64,000 nt of DNA from CAWDMC01 sp963803295 (GCA_963803295.1 CAWDMC010000028.1:475374-539373), one strand, 5' to 3'; positions 1-8,872 are shown, counted from the first letter of the stretch. The notes: a model not told the origin generated them from the sequence alone. A program made the numbers and translations.

Positions 1-2
1 TC

Positions 3-1412
3 ACTCGCACGGCTGGTCTTGAAGAAGAATCAAGATCAGCCCGGACAGACTCCGAGACCAGGGGGCGCCGACCCGGTAATCTCGACCTTTCCTCACTTCC
101 AAACCTCTGTGCGCACGAACACTGGGGGTCAATCGGCTCGATTGGGATGGTTCCCGAAGGCTTTCGAGCCGACGTGGAGCAGGGAGCGACTCCTAGAGGG
201 AAAACGGGACTTTTCGACATACTGCTGGACCCTTATTTTCGAGGATTCCTGGCCGCGAGTGGCGTAACGCCCGACGACCTCGCCAAGCGGGCCGGTGTGG
301 CGAGCTTCAGAAGCCTGGCGGAGAAAGCGCCCGCTCAGGCACTCCAGCTGCTCCGGCCGGCAATCGCCCCACAGGAACTTAGCGGCACGTACCAATGTAT
401 CCGCCGGGGCCTCCTCGCACTCTATGGAGTTGACATCTCTTCGGATGAATCCGGTGCCATATCTCGCCTCGACAGCGCGATTGGCCGGAACTATGCCCAG
501 ATGTTCACCTGGTACCGTGCCGCAATGAAGAGGGCGGGCTTCACCGAACTCGTTCGGATTGTCCATCCGGAATATTACGTCCGCCAGGAGTCTCCCCAGA
601 CTGCCGCGCAAGAGGCGAGCTTCACGCGTACCATTATGCGCATCGACCCACTGCTGGAGCTTTTCCCAAGGGATTCCAAGCGAAGGGACGGCCTTGCCGC
701 CATTACCGGTATCGAGCCTAAGGACCCCGCCACTTGGCGATCTTTCATTGGGAAGTTGTTCGATCTGGCCGCGGCACACAAGGCACTAGGAATAAAGCAG
801 CTTCAGGCCTATACCCGTTCACTCGAATTCACCCCTCGCGGCGATAATGAAGTAGTGTGGAGCGGCGCTCTCTCGGCGGCAGAGGTCCGCGTTTTCCAGG
901 ACTGGGTGATGCACGAATGCTCCAAGCAGGCGAATGAGCGCGGCTGGGTGCACCAGATCCACGTAGGTACGAACAACATCACGGAGTCCTCTCCCTTGCC
1001 GCTCGCTTCCCTGGCCAGACGCTATCCGCGGATGAAGATCGTCATGCTGCATTGCTGGCCCTTCCTGAGGGAGTCAGGATGGCTGGCAAAGTTTCATAGC
1101 AACATTTATATCGATACCTGCTGGCAGCCGGTCCTCAATCCCGCTTTCTTCCTCGAAGCCATGGCCGGCTGGTTGAACTACGTCCCGAGCCACAAGATTA
1201 CCTGCGATCACGACTCCACCTCGGTTGAAATGGCCGTGGGCTCATCGCTGTTCACGCGCGAGATTCTGGCCGAGGTCCTGGTTGATCGCACGGCGCACCT
1301 CGGCATTGGAGACCGCGATTTGCGGCGGATCGCACTCGACATGCTTCACAACAATATGGTCAGTATTTATGGCGTGGGGCAGACGGTCGATAGAGGGTAC
1401 ACAGGAGATTGA
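3..1412 (+). CDS. amidohydrolase family protein, 5' end outside window
   Basis: Metal-dependent hydrolase of the amidohydrolase/TIM-barrel superfamily; the substrate is not identifiable. The first ATG in frame is at 147, but the frame is open without a stop back to position 3, and this upstream part encodes an H-E-H-W motif (about 117-128) of the kind that starts the metal site in amidohydrolases. The gene therefore begins before the window, or at an upstream non-ATG start. Further metal or active-site candidates are HQIHVG in the middle, MLHCWPF, and the late CDHDST stretch, which would supply the conserved Asp. The overall pattern resembles the glucuronate-isomerase-like and amidohydro-rel branches. 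A small membrane protein follows on the same strand. Family assignment is fairly firm; the exact reaction is unknown. Confidence 0.75.
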   Translation, partial: TRTAGLEEESRSARTDSETRGRRPGNLDLSSLPNLCAHEHWGSIGSIGMVPEGFRADVEQGATPRGKTGLFDILLDPYFRGFLAASGVTPDDLAKRAGVASFRSLAEKAPAQALQLLRPAIAPQELSGTYQCIRRGLLALYGVDISSDESGAISRLDSAIGRNYAQMFTWYRAAMKRAGFTELVRIVHPEYYVRQESPQTAAQEASFTRTIMRIDPLLELFPRDSKRRDGLAAITGIEPKDPATWRSFIGKLFDLAAAHKALGIKQLQAYTRSLEFTPRGDNEVVWSGALSAAEVRVFQDWVMHECSKQANERGWVHQIHVGTNNITESSPLPLASLARRYPRMKIVMLHCWPFLRESGWLAKFHSNIYIDTCWQPVLNPAFFLEAMAGWLNYVPSHKITCDHDSTSVEMAVGSSLFTREILAEVLVDRTAHLGIGDRDLRRIALDMLHNNMVSIYGVGQTVDRGYTGD

Positions 1413-1492
1413 GAAAGCTCTCTCGCGGATCACGTTTGGAATTTGGAAGAATGGGTGAGACTATTAAAGTAGAGATCAATAGGAGCGCAAGC

Positions 1493-1753
1493 ATGAAATA
1501 TCGGATTGGCATGTGGGCGAGTGCAGGCTTTATCGTAGCTGGCTGCTGGGCAATTTATGCTTTGGCAACCACACCTCCAGCGTTGACCTCTGCCGACCCG
1601 ATTATGATTCTCGTCCGATTTACTTGCCCAATTGCGCTTCTTAGCTTTTATCCGATTCGTCTTTATTGGGTTCTTGTTGCAAATGCCGCGACGTATGCGT
1701 TGGTCGGTCTGACCGTCGAGGCCCTGCGGCAAAGACTGACTCAGATGAAATAA
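1493..1753 (+). CDS. small two-helix membrane protein
   Basis: 86-residue protein with two hydrophobic stretches (about residues 6-24 and 31-72, the second long enough for one or two helices) and a basic C-terminus. The frame is open from 1409, but I place the start at ATG 1493 because AGGAG at 1481-1485 sits 7 bases before it and the upstream residues are charged and unlike a leader. It lies about 80 bp after the amidohydrolase and could be co-transcribed with it. I recognise no family. Confidence 0.5.
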   Translation: MKYRIGMWASAGFIVAGCWAIYALATTPPALTSADPIMILVRFTCPIALLSFYPIRLYWVLVANAATYALVGLTVEALRQRLTQMK

Positions 1754-1866
1754 CTCAGATCAGCCCCCTACCAAATTTCAAAATGCACTACCGGGCACTG
1801 GCTTGCCTTGGCCACAGGCAAAAGCGGTTGACTTCCGGGAATCGAGGTCTGCGGCAGCTACTTGCC

Positions 1867-3039
1867 TTACTTATACGCCGGTATCCCGGTCGCCCTTTCT
1901 CCGATAATCAAGGTATGAATGTTATGAGTACCTTCATAGGTATAGACCGATTCCAGGTTGCACATGTGGCGGAAAATCGGGTACTCGTCGGCGACGCCGT
2001 TAGCCCCCAGGATATCGCGGGCGGCGCGGGCAAGATCGAGGGCCATTTTGACGTTATTGCGCTTCAGCATGGAGATGTGGGCGAAGTCGGCGCGGCCCTG
2101 ATCCTTTAGTCGGCCCACCTGTAGCGCCAGCAATTGCCCCTTGGTGATCTCGGTGATCATATCGGCGAATTTCGCCTGCACAAGCTGATGACTGGCGATG
2201 GGTTTATTATCAAACTGGGTGCGGGATTTCGCATACTCGAGCGACTCGTTGTAGCACGCCATGGCGGCGCCGATTGCTCCCCAACCGATGCCGTATCGCG
2301 CCTGGGTCAGACAGCTTAACGGGCCCGTGAGACCTTTCGCGCAGGGCAGCATGTTGGAGGCAGGCACTCGGACATCCTGGAGCGACAGAGTAGAAGTCAC
2401 TGAAGCACGCAGCGACCACTTGCCCTTGATATCGCGGGCCGAGTAGCCGGGCGTACCGGCCTCCACCAGGAATCCGCGGACCGCGCCTTCTTCGTCGCGC
2501 CCCCACACCAAGGCCACGTCGGCAATGGTGCCCGAGGTGATCCAGGCTTTTTCACCGTTCAGGATGTAGTCGCTGCCATCTTTGCGGGCGCGGGTCCGCA
2601 TTCCGCCAGGGTTCGAGCCGAAGTCAGGCTCGGTAAGTCCGAAGCAGCCTAGTTTTTCCCCGGCGGCCATGGCGGGCAGCCACCGGTTTTTCTGCTCCTC
2701 CGAACCGTAGGCATTGATCGGATACATCACCAACGCGCCCTGCACCGAGACGAAGCTGCGCAGGCCGCTGTCGCCGCGCTCGAGCTCCTGCATGATCAGG
2801 CCGTATTCCACATTCGACATGCCGGCGCAGCCATACCCCTCCATGTTGGCGCCGAAGAGGCCGAGTTCGGCCATCAGCGGGACCAGATGCTTGGGGAACT
2901 TCGCCTCGCGGTTCCATTCCTCGATGTGCGGAATCACTTCTTGCTCCACAAACTCGCGTACCGTCTGCCGCACCAGCTTTTCCTGATCGCTGAGCAGCGA
3001 ATCAATTTCCAGGTAATCGACGCCATGAAAGGCAAACAT
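1867..3039 (-). CDS. gcdH: acyl-CoA dehydrogenase, glutaryl-CoA dehydrogenase type
   Basis: FAD-dependent acyl-CoA dehydrogenase of 390 residues, full length for the family. N-terminal helical domain with QEKLVRQTVREFVEQEV, middle beta domain with the FGLTEPDFGSNP and ITSGTIAD flavin/substrate motifs, and a C-terminal helical domain ending in ESVYTYEGTHNIHTLIIG. The Glu of YEGTHNIH is the position of the catalytic base in glutaryl-CoA dehydrogenases, and the spacing fits GcdH better than short-chain family members. The product would be crotonyl-CoA from glutaryl-CoA (lysine/tryptophan or aromatic catabolism). GAGGTG lies 4 bases before the ATG. It is a single gene, convergent with the small membrane protein at 1493-1753 and divergent from the SEC-C gene. 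The alternative is a general short-chain acyl-CoA dehydrogenase. Confidence 0.85.
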   Translation of the reverse strand: MFAFHGVDYLEIDSLLSDQEKLVRQTVREFVEQEVIPHIEEWNREAKFPKHLVPLMAELGLFGANMEGYGCAGMSNVEYGLIMQELERGDSGLRSFVSVQGALVMYPINAYGSEEQKNRWLPAMAAGEKLGCFGLTEPDFGSNPGGMRTRARKDGSDYILNGEKAWITSGTIADVALVWGRDEEGAVRGFLVEAGTPGYSARDIKGKWSLRASVTSTLSLQDVRVPASNMLPCAKGLTGPLSCLTQARYGIGWGAIGAAMACYNESLEYAKSRTQFDNKPIASHQLVQAKFADMITEITKGQLLALQVGRLKDQGRADFAHISMLKRNNVKMALDLARAARDILGANGVADEYPIFRHMCNLESVYTYEGTHNIHTLIIGERATGIPAYK

Positions 3040-3259
3040 GAAGCACCTCAGCGGGATTCAGTGATGAGGTCACTGAGCGACCGAGCCCTCGGCGTATTGT
3101 ACCAGCGAATGCGGCGCCCTGCTTGGTCTACGCTTGCCAGACGCAAAAGAGGAGGGATCTACAGGTCTGCGGGCCCGATGCCAGGCTTCGAGATGATCGT
3201 AGAGGAGTTCTATGGTTATATAATGAGACTATGCAGGTCTAACTCAGGAGGTGCCCGCC

Positions 3260-3994
3260 ATGCCCGGCCGGAATGACCCCTGTCCTTGCGGTAGTGGCAA
3301 GAAATACAAAAAGTGCTGTCTCCTGCGCGATGAGACTGCGCGTGGAGAGCACAAGGTCATTCCCTTTGTCCCGCCCCCTGCCAGCGATCGCTCGTCGGGC
3401 CCGGCCGGCGACGTCTCAGATCCGGAGGAATTCAATCCGGAAGAATTACTGAAGGAAGTGGAAAAGGCAATCGACGACGAGGAGATGGTTGAACTTGCAG
3501 AAGCCATGGGCGACTGCAGTGACGAAGATGAGGATCGGATCATCGAGGACCATATGGAATTGATGGACTTACTGGAGCGCGGCTCCGAGACTGGTGAGAT
3601 GATCCCGGAACACAAGGCTGACGAACTGGTCTTTGGGCTCCATCCGGAACTGCTGAACTGGGAAGATGAAGATTACGAACGGGCGAAGCAGGATGATGAA
3701 GTAGATTGGCGTCTTCATCGAACTTTGGATGCCTTGGTGATCCGGCGCGCCACAGATCCCTCGCTTCCTGACGGAGACGCGATCCGCCGTCTCAAGAAGA
3801 AGGGCATCACGACGCCGGAGGCGATCCACAGTGTTGCCAGGGTACTTGCCAATGATATCTGGCATCGCATGCAGCTCCCGAGCGAGAAAGAGAACATGGC
3901 CGCGCCCGGAGAACTGCCACTCAGCCTGGAGGCTAAGGCTGACGCGCTGACGAAGAAGACGAATCGCGAGATTTCGAGGCTGGGACGCCGTTAA
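3260..3994 (+). CDS. SEC-C motif protein with acidic linker and DUF1841-like region
   Basis: 244-residue protein. Residues 3-20 (GRNDPCPCGSGKKYKKCC) form a SEC-C zinc-binding motif with four metal ligands, as at the C-terminus of SecA, where it helps bind SecB or ribosomes; here it stands at the N-terminus. A low-complexity acidic stretch rich in Glu and Asp follows (about residues 50-115). The C-terminal part has a paired VDWRLHRTLDALV and PEAIHSVARVLANDIWHRM pattern that resembles DUF1841 (tentative). A GTG at 3251 also opens the frame but overlaps the Shine-Dalgarno AGGAGG (3246-3251), so ATG 3260 is the better start. Function unknown. Confidence 0.75.
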   Translation: MPGRNDPCPCGSGKKYKKCCLLRDETARGEHKVIPFVPPPASDRSSGPAGDVSDPEEFNPEELLKEVEKAIDDEEMVELAEAMGDCSDEDEDRIIEDHMELMDLLERGSETGEMIPEHKADELVFGLHPELLNWEDEDYERAKQDDEVDWRLHRTLDALVIRRATDPSLPDGDAIRRLKKKGITTPEAIHSVARVLANDIWHRMQLPSEKENMAAPGELPLSLEAKADALTKKTNREISRLGRR

Positions 3995-4054
3995 TCTCCA
4001 GGTCAGGCTCGACTATTCGAGGCCCCGGTCCCTCTTCCCCAGAGAGTAATGTGA

Positions 4055-4744
4055 ATCAGCAAAGTGACCGCAGCAGGCGAAGCTCCACGCTGGTGCAGGA
4101 ATTCCGCAAAACTGATGCGGTCGTATTTCTCGATTGTCGCAGGCGGCCAGCCGGGGGCCTCCGGGTCGCCGATCTCATCAAGCGCCGGGGATAACGTGTT
4201 TCTGCCTCATGCCATTCAGCGCGAGGCTTCTCTCCGCGGGCGTGAGATTGAAAGGCCACGCGGCCTCCTCCCCTTCGCCCACGATGAATCGCCTGCAGCG
4301 CAAGTAGTAAACGCGGACGAGTCCTTGTGGGAAAGAACGGCTTGAGGGTAGATTGAACGGCCTGAGGTATCTCAGGGTGAGCTCATGGTTCTCGGGAATG
4401 AACATGGCGCCGGCATCGGCCCACAATCCGTCTGAGAAAGGCTCACGCAGGGTTTGGACCAGTCCTCCTGGCCGCATTGTGGCTTCAAGCGAGGTGACAT
4501 CGTGGCCGGCACCGGCGAGTTGGTGAGTAGCGGCAAGCCCGGCCAGGCCGGCGCCAATCACCACCACTCGCTTGGGCTTGTCCGTCCTGCCGAGATTCTG
4601 TTCGGGCGCCGGGCCTAACGTGCGGGATGACAGCGAAAGTGCGGCCAGCGCGCCCTGCTTCAGAACCTCACGTTCGAATTCCCGATTCTTTAGTGAGTAG
4701 CATTCCCGGACCTTCGATCTTGACGATGTTCTTGTCCAAGTCAA
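4055..4744 (-). pseudogene. FAD-dependent amine oxidase, frameshifted and truncated
   Basis: The minus-strand reading contains the dinucleotide-binding motif VVVIGAGLAGLAATHQL, then an E at the end of strand 2 and a PGG motif, as in flavin amine oxidases (MAO/phytoene desaturase fold). The frame stops near 4178, but the next frame carries on directly with LDEIGDPEAPGWPP, then YDRISFAEFLHQRGASPAAV, typical of the next amine oxidase segment, before homology ends around 4055. A single frameshift near 4180-4190 and loss of the C-terminal two thirds therefore break the gene. No clear signal peptide. Whether the damage is biological or a sequencing/assembly error cannot be decided here; the missing C-terminus argues for a true remnant or a join. 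Confidence 0.65.
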
Positions 4745-5008
4745 CCCAGCTTGCGTCCTGGAGGAACAGGCTTGATTCCTGTGGTTCGTCAGAATACTAC
4801 TTCACCCACCCGATCACGTTGCGCCCGTCAGTGAGCTCCACCGGAACGTAACCGCTAATCTCGTGGAAGACTCGCTCCATATCGACGACCTTGATTCCGC
4901 TGTGTGACACGCAAGCGACGCAACACTTTGCCAGGGAGGTCGTTGGTCTCAAGGAAGGCCAATAGGACATCTACGAGACCACCGTCCGGAGTAAAATCTC
5001 AACTGACT

Positions 5009-5248
5009 ATGAAGAAACCCTACACTCCCAAGCAGGGGCAGTATCTGGCGTTCATTTATTACTATGGAAAGATCCACCGGCGCGCGCCCTCGGAAGCCGA
5101 CATGCAAGAACACTTCCGGGTCTCCCCGCCGTCTGTTCACCAGATGATCTTGACGCTGGAAGCCCACGGACTCATCGAACGGACGCCGTGGCAAGCTAGG
5201 TCTATCCGTCTCCTCATTCCTCGTGAGGAGCTACCTGACCTAGAGTAG
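5009..5248 (+). CDS. small LexA-like winged-helix DNA-binding protein
   Basis: 79-residue protein that resembles the N-terminal winged helix-turn-helix of LexA: TPKQGQYLAFIYYYG, then PSEADMQEHFRVSPPSVHQM as the recognition helix region, and LEAHGLIERTPWQARSIRLL as the wing. There is no C-terminal protease domain, so it is not an SOS repressor itself but a stand-alone MarR/LexA-like DNA-binding unit. The frame is open from 4904, but the upstream part is basic, low-complexity and unlike the family, so I place the start at ATG 5009. It sits 70 bp before the GH28 gene on the same strand and could regulate or merely neighbour it. Confidence 0.7.
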   Translation: MKKPYTPKQGQYLAFIYYYGKIHRRAPSEADMQEHFRVSPPSVHQMILTLEAHGLIERTPWQARSIRLLIPREELPDLE

Positions 5249-5318
5249 ACGACCGCTCTGTTCAGTTCATGTAGGTTTTTGCCGCGCACAGCGGCCAACC
5301 TTGTTTACGGAGGAGAAT

Positions 5319-6989
5319 TTGATCAACCTATTCGATTCAAAGAGATTTTTCGCGGGCGTGTTCCTTCTGATGGCGTCTTTTGCCAATATCCGTCTTTATG
5401 CGAGTAAGGAACAGGCTTCCCACGGAAAAGTAGTTTTTAACATCAAGGACTTCGGGGCGACGGGAAACAAACCTGACAATGCCCTGCCGGCGATCCAGAA
5501 GGCCATCGATGCCGCCGCCATCAAGGGAGGGACCGTGTACTTTCCGCCGGGCGAATACACTTCCGGAACAATTCGCCTGCGCAGCCACGTGAATATTTAC
5601 CTCGAAGCCGGCGCCACACTCTATGCGTCGGAGAAGCCCAACGACTTTGCTGTGCAAAAGGTCAAGTCAAAGGACGCCTTGCTGTTCGGCGAAGACCTTG
5701 AAGACATCTCCATCGGAGGCCGGGGCACCATCGACGGCCAGCAAAAGTACTTTTGGGCGCCAGATACCATTGAGCGGTCATTCAGCCACAAGGTTTTGGT
5801 GGAAACCTTGGGCAAGTCGCAAATGCGCAGCTATCCAGCGGGCTTTCCCAAGCAACAGGATTATCCTCATCTGTTGTGGCTGGGACGCTGCCGTAACGTG
5901 AGGATCACCGGGCTCGCGTGGCTCCACTCGCCCAGTTGGTCCTTTGCGCTCTTTGCCTGTTCCCGCGTGGTGATCGATGGCATTTACATTTACACAAGCC
6001 TGAAAGAGGCGGTTTGGGCAGACGGTATCGACATTGTCAGCAGCCACGACATCAGCATTTCCAATAGCACGATCGAAACCGGCGATGACTGCATTGCCAT
6101 CGTCTGCGGCATTCCTGAATGGGGCCCTGACTATCCCACTGAAAACATAACGATCACCAATTGCCGGTTTTCTTCCGCCTCGGCCGCTATCAAATGCACG
6201 GAGGGGAACAGCCGTCTCATCCGGCATCTGGTGATAAGCAATTGCGTAATCTTCGACTGTAATCGCGGCATCACCCTGCAGATTGCCACCGGCGGCACTG
6301 TTCGCGATGTGGTGATCTCGAATATCACCATGGACCTCCACCGCTTCGATTGGTTCTGGGCGGGTGATGGCAACGCCTTCAATTTTGAGATCCATCGAAC
6401 CAGTGAATGGAATAAGGAGCCACCCAAGCCCGGCGAACCAGGCCCCGGCTTGATCAAAGACGTCATCATTCGCGACGTGATCGTGCACTGCCAAGGGACA
6501 TCCCGGATCGAGGGCCATCCGGAAAGACCGCTTGAGGGAATAACCTTCGAGAATATCAAGTTCTTCATTTCGAGCGATCCGAAAGCGCCGTATGACACGG
6601 CGACCTCTGCCATGATTTTCCGCCGCGCGAAGAACTTGAGACTTCGGAACATCGAAGTGTACTGGGACAAGCCCACCTACGACAAATGGGAGAGCGCCCT
6701 CCTGGTGGAGGATGTCGACGGGCTCCAGCTTGACGGCTTCACCGGGAATGCCGCCTGGCCGGAGCAGAATATTCCCGCCGTTCAATTGAACCGGGTGAAG
6801 AACGCCAACATAGACAGGGCCGTAGCGCCGGCGGGCACCAACGTCTTCTTGAGGATCGCGGGCGCTGACGCTCACGACATTCATCTCTTCGGCAACGATT
6901 TCCACCAAGCCAAAACTCCCTATGCCCTTGGCCCGGAGGTGACGCCTGCAAGCGTTACGGCCTTAGACAATTTCTTGCCTTCCAAATAG
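5319..6989 (+). CDS. secreted glycoside hydrolase family 28 (polygalacturonase-like)
   Basis: About 556 residues with an N-terminal hydrophobic leader and the right-handed beta-helix of GH28. The domain entry is FNIKDFGATGNKPDNALPAI, and the catalytic region reads ADGIDI, then ETGDDCIAI, the double-Asp motif of the family. The usual G/S-H-G and R-I-K motifs are not evident at the expected place (CTEGNSRLIRH instead), so substrate preference may depart from plain polygalacturonan, for example toward rhamnogalacturonan or xylogalacturonan. I choose TTG 5319 because GGAGG (5309-5313) is spaced 5 bases before it; the frame is open from TTG 5301. The only pectin-type enzyme in block A; a weak hairpin with a T-run follows at 7083-7106. 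Confidence 0.85.
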   Translation: MINLFDSKRFFAGVFLLMASFANIRLYASKEQASHGKVVFNIKDFGATGNKPDNALPAIQKAIDAAAIKGGTVYFPPGEYTSGTIRLRSHVNIYLEAGATLYASEKPNDFAVQKVKSKDALLFGEDLEDISIGGRGTIDGQQKYFWAPDTIERSFSHKVLVETLGKSQMRSYPAGFPKQQDYPHLLWLGRCRNVRITGLAWLHSPSWSFALFACSRVVIDGIYIYTSLKEAVWADGIDIVSSHDISISNSTIETGDDCIAIVCGIPEWGPDYPTENITITNCRFSSASAAIKCTEGNSRLIRHLVISNCVIFDCNRGITLQIATGGTVRDVVISNITMDLHRFDWFWAGDGNAFNFEIHRTSEWNKEPPKPGEPGPGLIKDVIIRDVIVHCQGTSRIEGHPERPLEGITFENIKFFISSDPKAPYDTATSAMIFRRAKNLRLRNIEVYWDKPTYDKWESALLVEDVDGLQLDGFTGNAAWPEQNIPAVQLNRVKNANIDRAVAPAGTNVFLRIAGADAHDIHLFGNDFHQAKTPYALGPEVTPASVTALDNFLPSK

Positions 6990-7082
6990 CGCCGGAGACG
7001 GGGAGAAAGTCGACCATTCTGGCGGCTGTTGTGGAGAAAACTAACCCGGTAAAGCGGCGGTGCTTCGGGTTGCTCCTGTAGG

Positions 7083-7106
7083 GCGCTTCAAAAAATAAGC
7101 GCTTTT
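7083..7106 (+). terminator. weak hairpin terminator after GH28 gene
   Basis: GCGCTT (7083-7088) pairs with AAGCGC (7097-7102) across an 8-base A-rich loop and is followed directly by TTTT. Short stem, so efficiency is uncertain. Confidence 0.4.
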
Positions 7107-7112
7107 CTCCTC

Positions 7113-7160
7113 TTGACTTCGGGTGTAGCGGGGCATACAGTCAATACTGCACTGCAGTAT
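7113..7160 (+). promoter_or_regulatory. promoter and palindromic CTGCN3GCAG operator before phasin-like gene
   Basis: A candidate promoter has TTGACT at 7113-7118 and TACAGT at 7136-7141 (17-base spacing). Just downstream is a 17-bp palindrome, ATACTGCA-C-TGCAGTAT (7144-7160), whose core CTGC-ACT-GCAG (7147-7157) equals the CTGCN3-4GCAG consensus described for the PHA-responsive repressor PhaR. The position over the transcription start fits a repressor site. The identity of the regulator is inferred; no PhaR gene is in the window. Confidence 0.5.
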
Positions 7161-7186
7161 ACCCTGGTTGGAAAGGGGAATAACCT

Positions 7187-8113
7187 ATGGAAGCTAGAGC
7201 AAGAGAGTCATCGAAAGCCTCCTCGCCGGTAAGTCACATGGCGGGTTGGACTCGTCAAGGAGTCGAAAGTTTTGTGGCCGCCCAGAAGGTTCTATTAGAT
7301 CTCATCGCTGAACAGAATGCACTCGTCCTGGGAATGGTGCGGAAGCGTCTGAGGGAACCCAATTTGGGGCCAATCAATACAATCGCCAAAATCGCTGACA
7401 AGGGTGTGGAGAATCTCGCCGCTGCCGGGAAGATCCTGCTGGACTTAGCTGCCCGCGAGACCGCCTTGGTGGTGGATGGGGTAAAGGAAGGACTACGGCT
7501 TCCAGCGGCCGCCGGTGCGGTGGCTAATGTGGTACGGTACCGGGTTGACGCGTTGATGGACATGCAGAAGCGCTTGCTCGACGTGACCGCCGAGCAGACC
7601 CACGAGTTTGCCAAATCCTACGAAGAAGGGAAGAACTTGCTGGTCGGCGTGAGCGCCAGCTTGGCCGAACTGGTGCGCCTCGGGATCGAGGGCTTCGTCG
7701 AGACCGAGAAGAAGTTCCTCGACTTGACTGTACACGAAGCGACCACCGCCAAGGCGGGCAAAGAGGGCCGCAAGTCCACCGGGGAGCGGTCCGAGGCCGT
7801 GACGCATCTGGCGCAGCAAGGCGTCGAGAAATACATCGATGCCCAGAAGAAGATCCTGCATCTGGCCATCGAGCAGATAGAGTTCGCCGGCAAAGCCACC
7901 GGCGAGAGTCTCGAAGCCGCAGGGAAAGAAGCTCGCACATCTTTGGGTGAGCTGACCGAAAAGAGCGTTCAGAATTTCGCGAGGGCTCAGAAATCGCTGA
8001 TGCACCTCGCCACTAAACCCACTAAGGCGTCGCCTACGGAGGAAACTCCGAAGGCCTCCCGCGCCCGGGCGAGGGGTAAGAAACACCCCGTCGAAGTGCA
8101 TGAAGCCGCTTGA
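7187..8113 (+). CDS. phasin-like protein with six amphipathic helical repeats
   Basis: 308-residue protein, almost entirely helical, with no signal peptide. A unit of about 26 residues recurs six times, with consensus G-V-E-x-F-x-x-A-Q-K-x-L-L-D-L-x-x-E-Q: GVESFVAAQKVLLDLIAEQ, GVENLAAAGKILLDLAARE, RVDALMDMQKRLLDVTAEQ, GIEGFVETEKKFLDLTVHE, GVEKYIDAQKKILHLAIEQ and SVQNFARAQKSLMHLATKP. A single such unit is reminiscent of phasin domains that coat polyhydroxyalkanoate granules. The C-terminal tail (about 280-308) is basic and rich in Lys, Arg and Ala, as in phasins or histone-like tails that contact DNA. A PhaR-type palindrome stands in front. No PHA synthase is nearby, so granule or membrane binding is an inference. 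Confidence 0.6.
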   Translation: MEARARESSKASSPVSHMAGWTRQGVESFVAAQKVLLDLIAEQNALVLGMVRKRLREPNLGPINTIAKIADKGVENLAAAGKILLDLAARETALVVDGVKEGLRLPAAAGAVANVVRYRVDALMDMQKRLLDVTAEQTHEFAKSYEEGKNLLVGVSASLAELVRLGIEGFVETEKKFLDLTVHEATTAKAGKEGRKSTGERSEAVTHLAQQGVEKYIDAQKKILHLAIEQIEFAGKATGESLEAAGKEARTSLGELTEKSVQNFARAQKSLMHLATKPTKASPTEETPKASRARARGKKHPVEVHEAA

Positions 8114-8134
8114 TTACAGGCACTATTTGATTGC

Positions 8135-8569
8135 CTAGTGCTCAATCAGCACATCTACTCCCCCGCCGCCATCCAAGACGATATGGGCGGACACTGTAGT
8201 TCCGTGTCCGCTTCCTTCGATGGCTTGGATGGATTCGACATCGTCAAAGGAAATCTTCTCATTCTCGGTTTTGTCACCGGCCGCAAATTGAATGACGAAC
8301 CCTTTACGGGTGACCAGGCTCAATCGGCCTCTGATCTTCTTATTGTGCAGCTTTACTTGGACCATCGTGTGGGGCGGCATGGCCTGGATGCGTTCCCTCA
8401 CTGTCGGAGCCTTCTCGGGGCCAGCCTGCGGCACAGGCGGCACACCCGCGGCCGTCGTGTTTAACCAAGTGGCCAATACCGCAACAAACGTGGTCGCGAT
8501 GGCCCTTCGCGCGAGCGAATACGTGGACTGTGACAGGGTGCATCGAGACGTCTTGATCGCTATCTTCAT
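8135..8569 (-). CDS. exported Sm-like (LSm-fold) protein
   Basis: 144-residue protein from ATG 8569; the frame is open further upstream to 8764 but that part looks non-coding. Residues 1-40 form a basic N-terminus plus hydrophobic stretch (AIATTFVAVLATWL), a likely signal peptide or anchor. The rest has the strand pattern of a small beta-barrel Sm-like fold: MVQVKLHNKKIRGRLSLV, then RKGFVIQF, then ISFDDVESI. Such proteins are common and uncharacterised in Acidobacteriota. It is convergent with the phasin-like gene (21 bp apart). Role unknown. Confidence 0.6.
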   Translation of the reverse strand: MKIAIKTSRCTLSQSTYSLARRAIATTFVAVLATWLNTTAAGVPPVPQAGPEKAPTVRERIQAMPPHTMVQVKLHNKKIRGRLSLVTRKGFVIQFAAGDKTENEKISFDDVESIQAIEGSGHGTTVSAHIVLDGGGGVDVLIEH

Positions 8570-8715
8570 GTCAATTTCCTCACTCATCGGGGCGCAGGAT
8601 TGTCGTACCTGCAGTCGCCCGATCAGAGGCAATTGAATGACCAATTCCCAAATAGGCCAGTTTCTAGCGTACTCTACGAGTTGGGGATCCAAACCTCGCG
8701 CATGCTTGCCGAGGA

Positions 8716-8800
8716 GTGAAGCCGTGGGGTGACAGTGTCGTCCTAAGACGACACTCGCTGGCAAGACGGAACCTTCTTAACCCTGTCGTGGAGGCTTCAC
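8716..8800. repeat. nested inverted repeat (8-bp outer stem, 9-bp inner hairpin)
   Basis: Outer arms 8716-8723 and 8793-8800; the inner hairpin has arms 8734-8742 and 8747-8755 around CTAA. An 85-base structured element; no T-run follows, so it is not a simple terminator. Confidence 0.6.
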
Positions 8801-8872
8801 GCTTCCGTTAAGATGAATTCCGTCCCCAAGTGTGCTCTGTGATCTTGGTGACCACGCTAACTATATGTTCCT

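Noticed and set aside
3251..3259. GTG 3251 as SEC-C gene start
   Set aside because: It overlaps the AGGAGG ribosome site; ATG 3260 has correct spacing.
4745..5008. Minus-strand reading MERVFHEISGYVPVELTDGR and neighbouring frame as a small gene
   Set aside because: Short, needs a frame change and has no recognisable family; could be a remnant but evidence is too thin.
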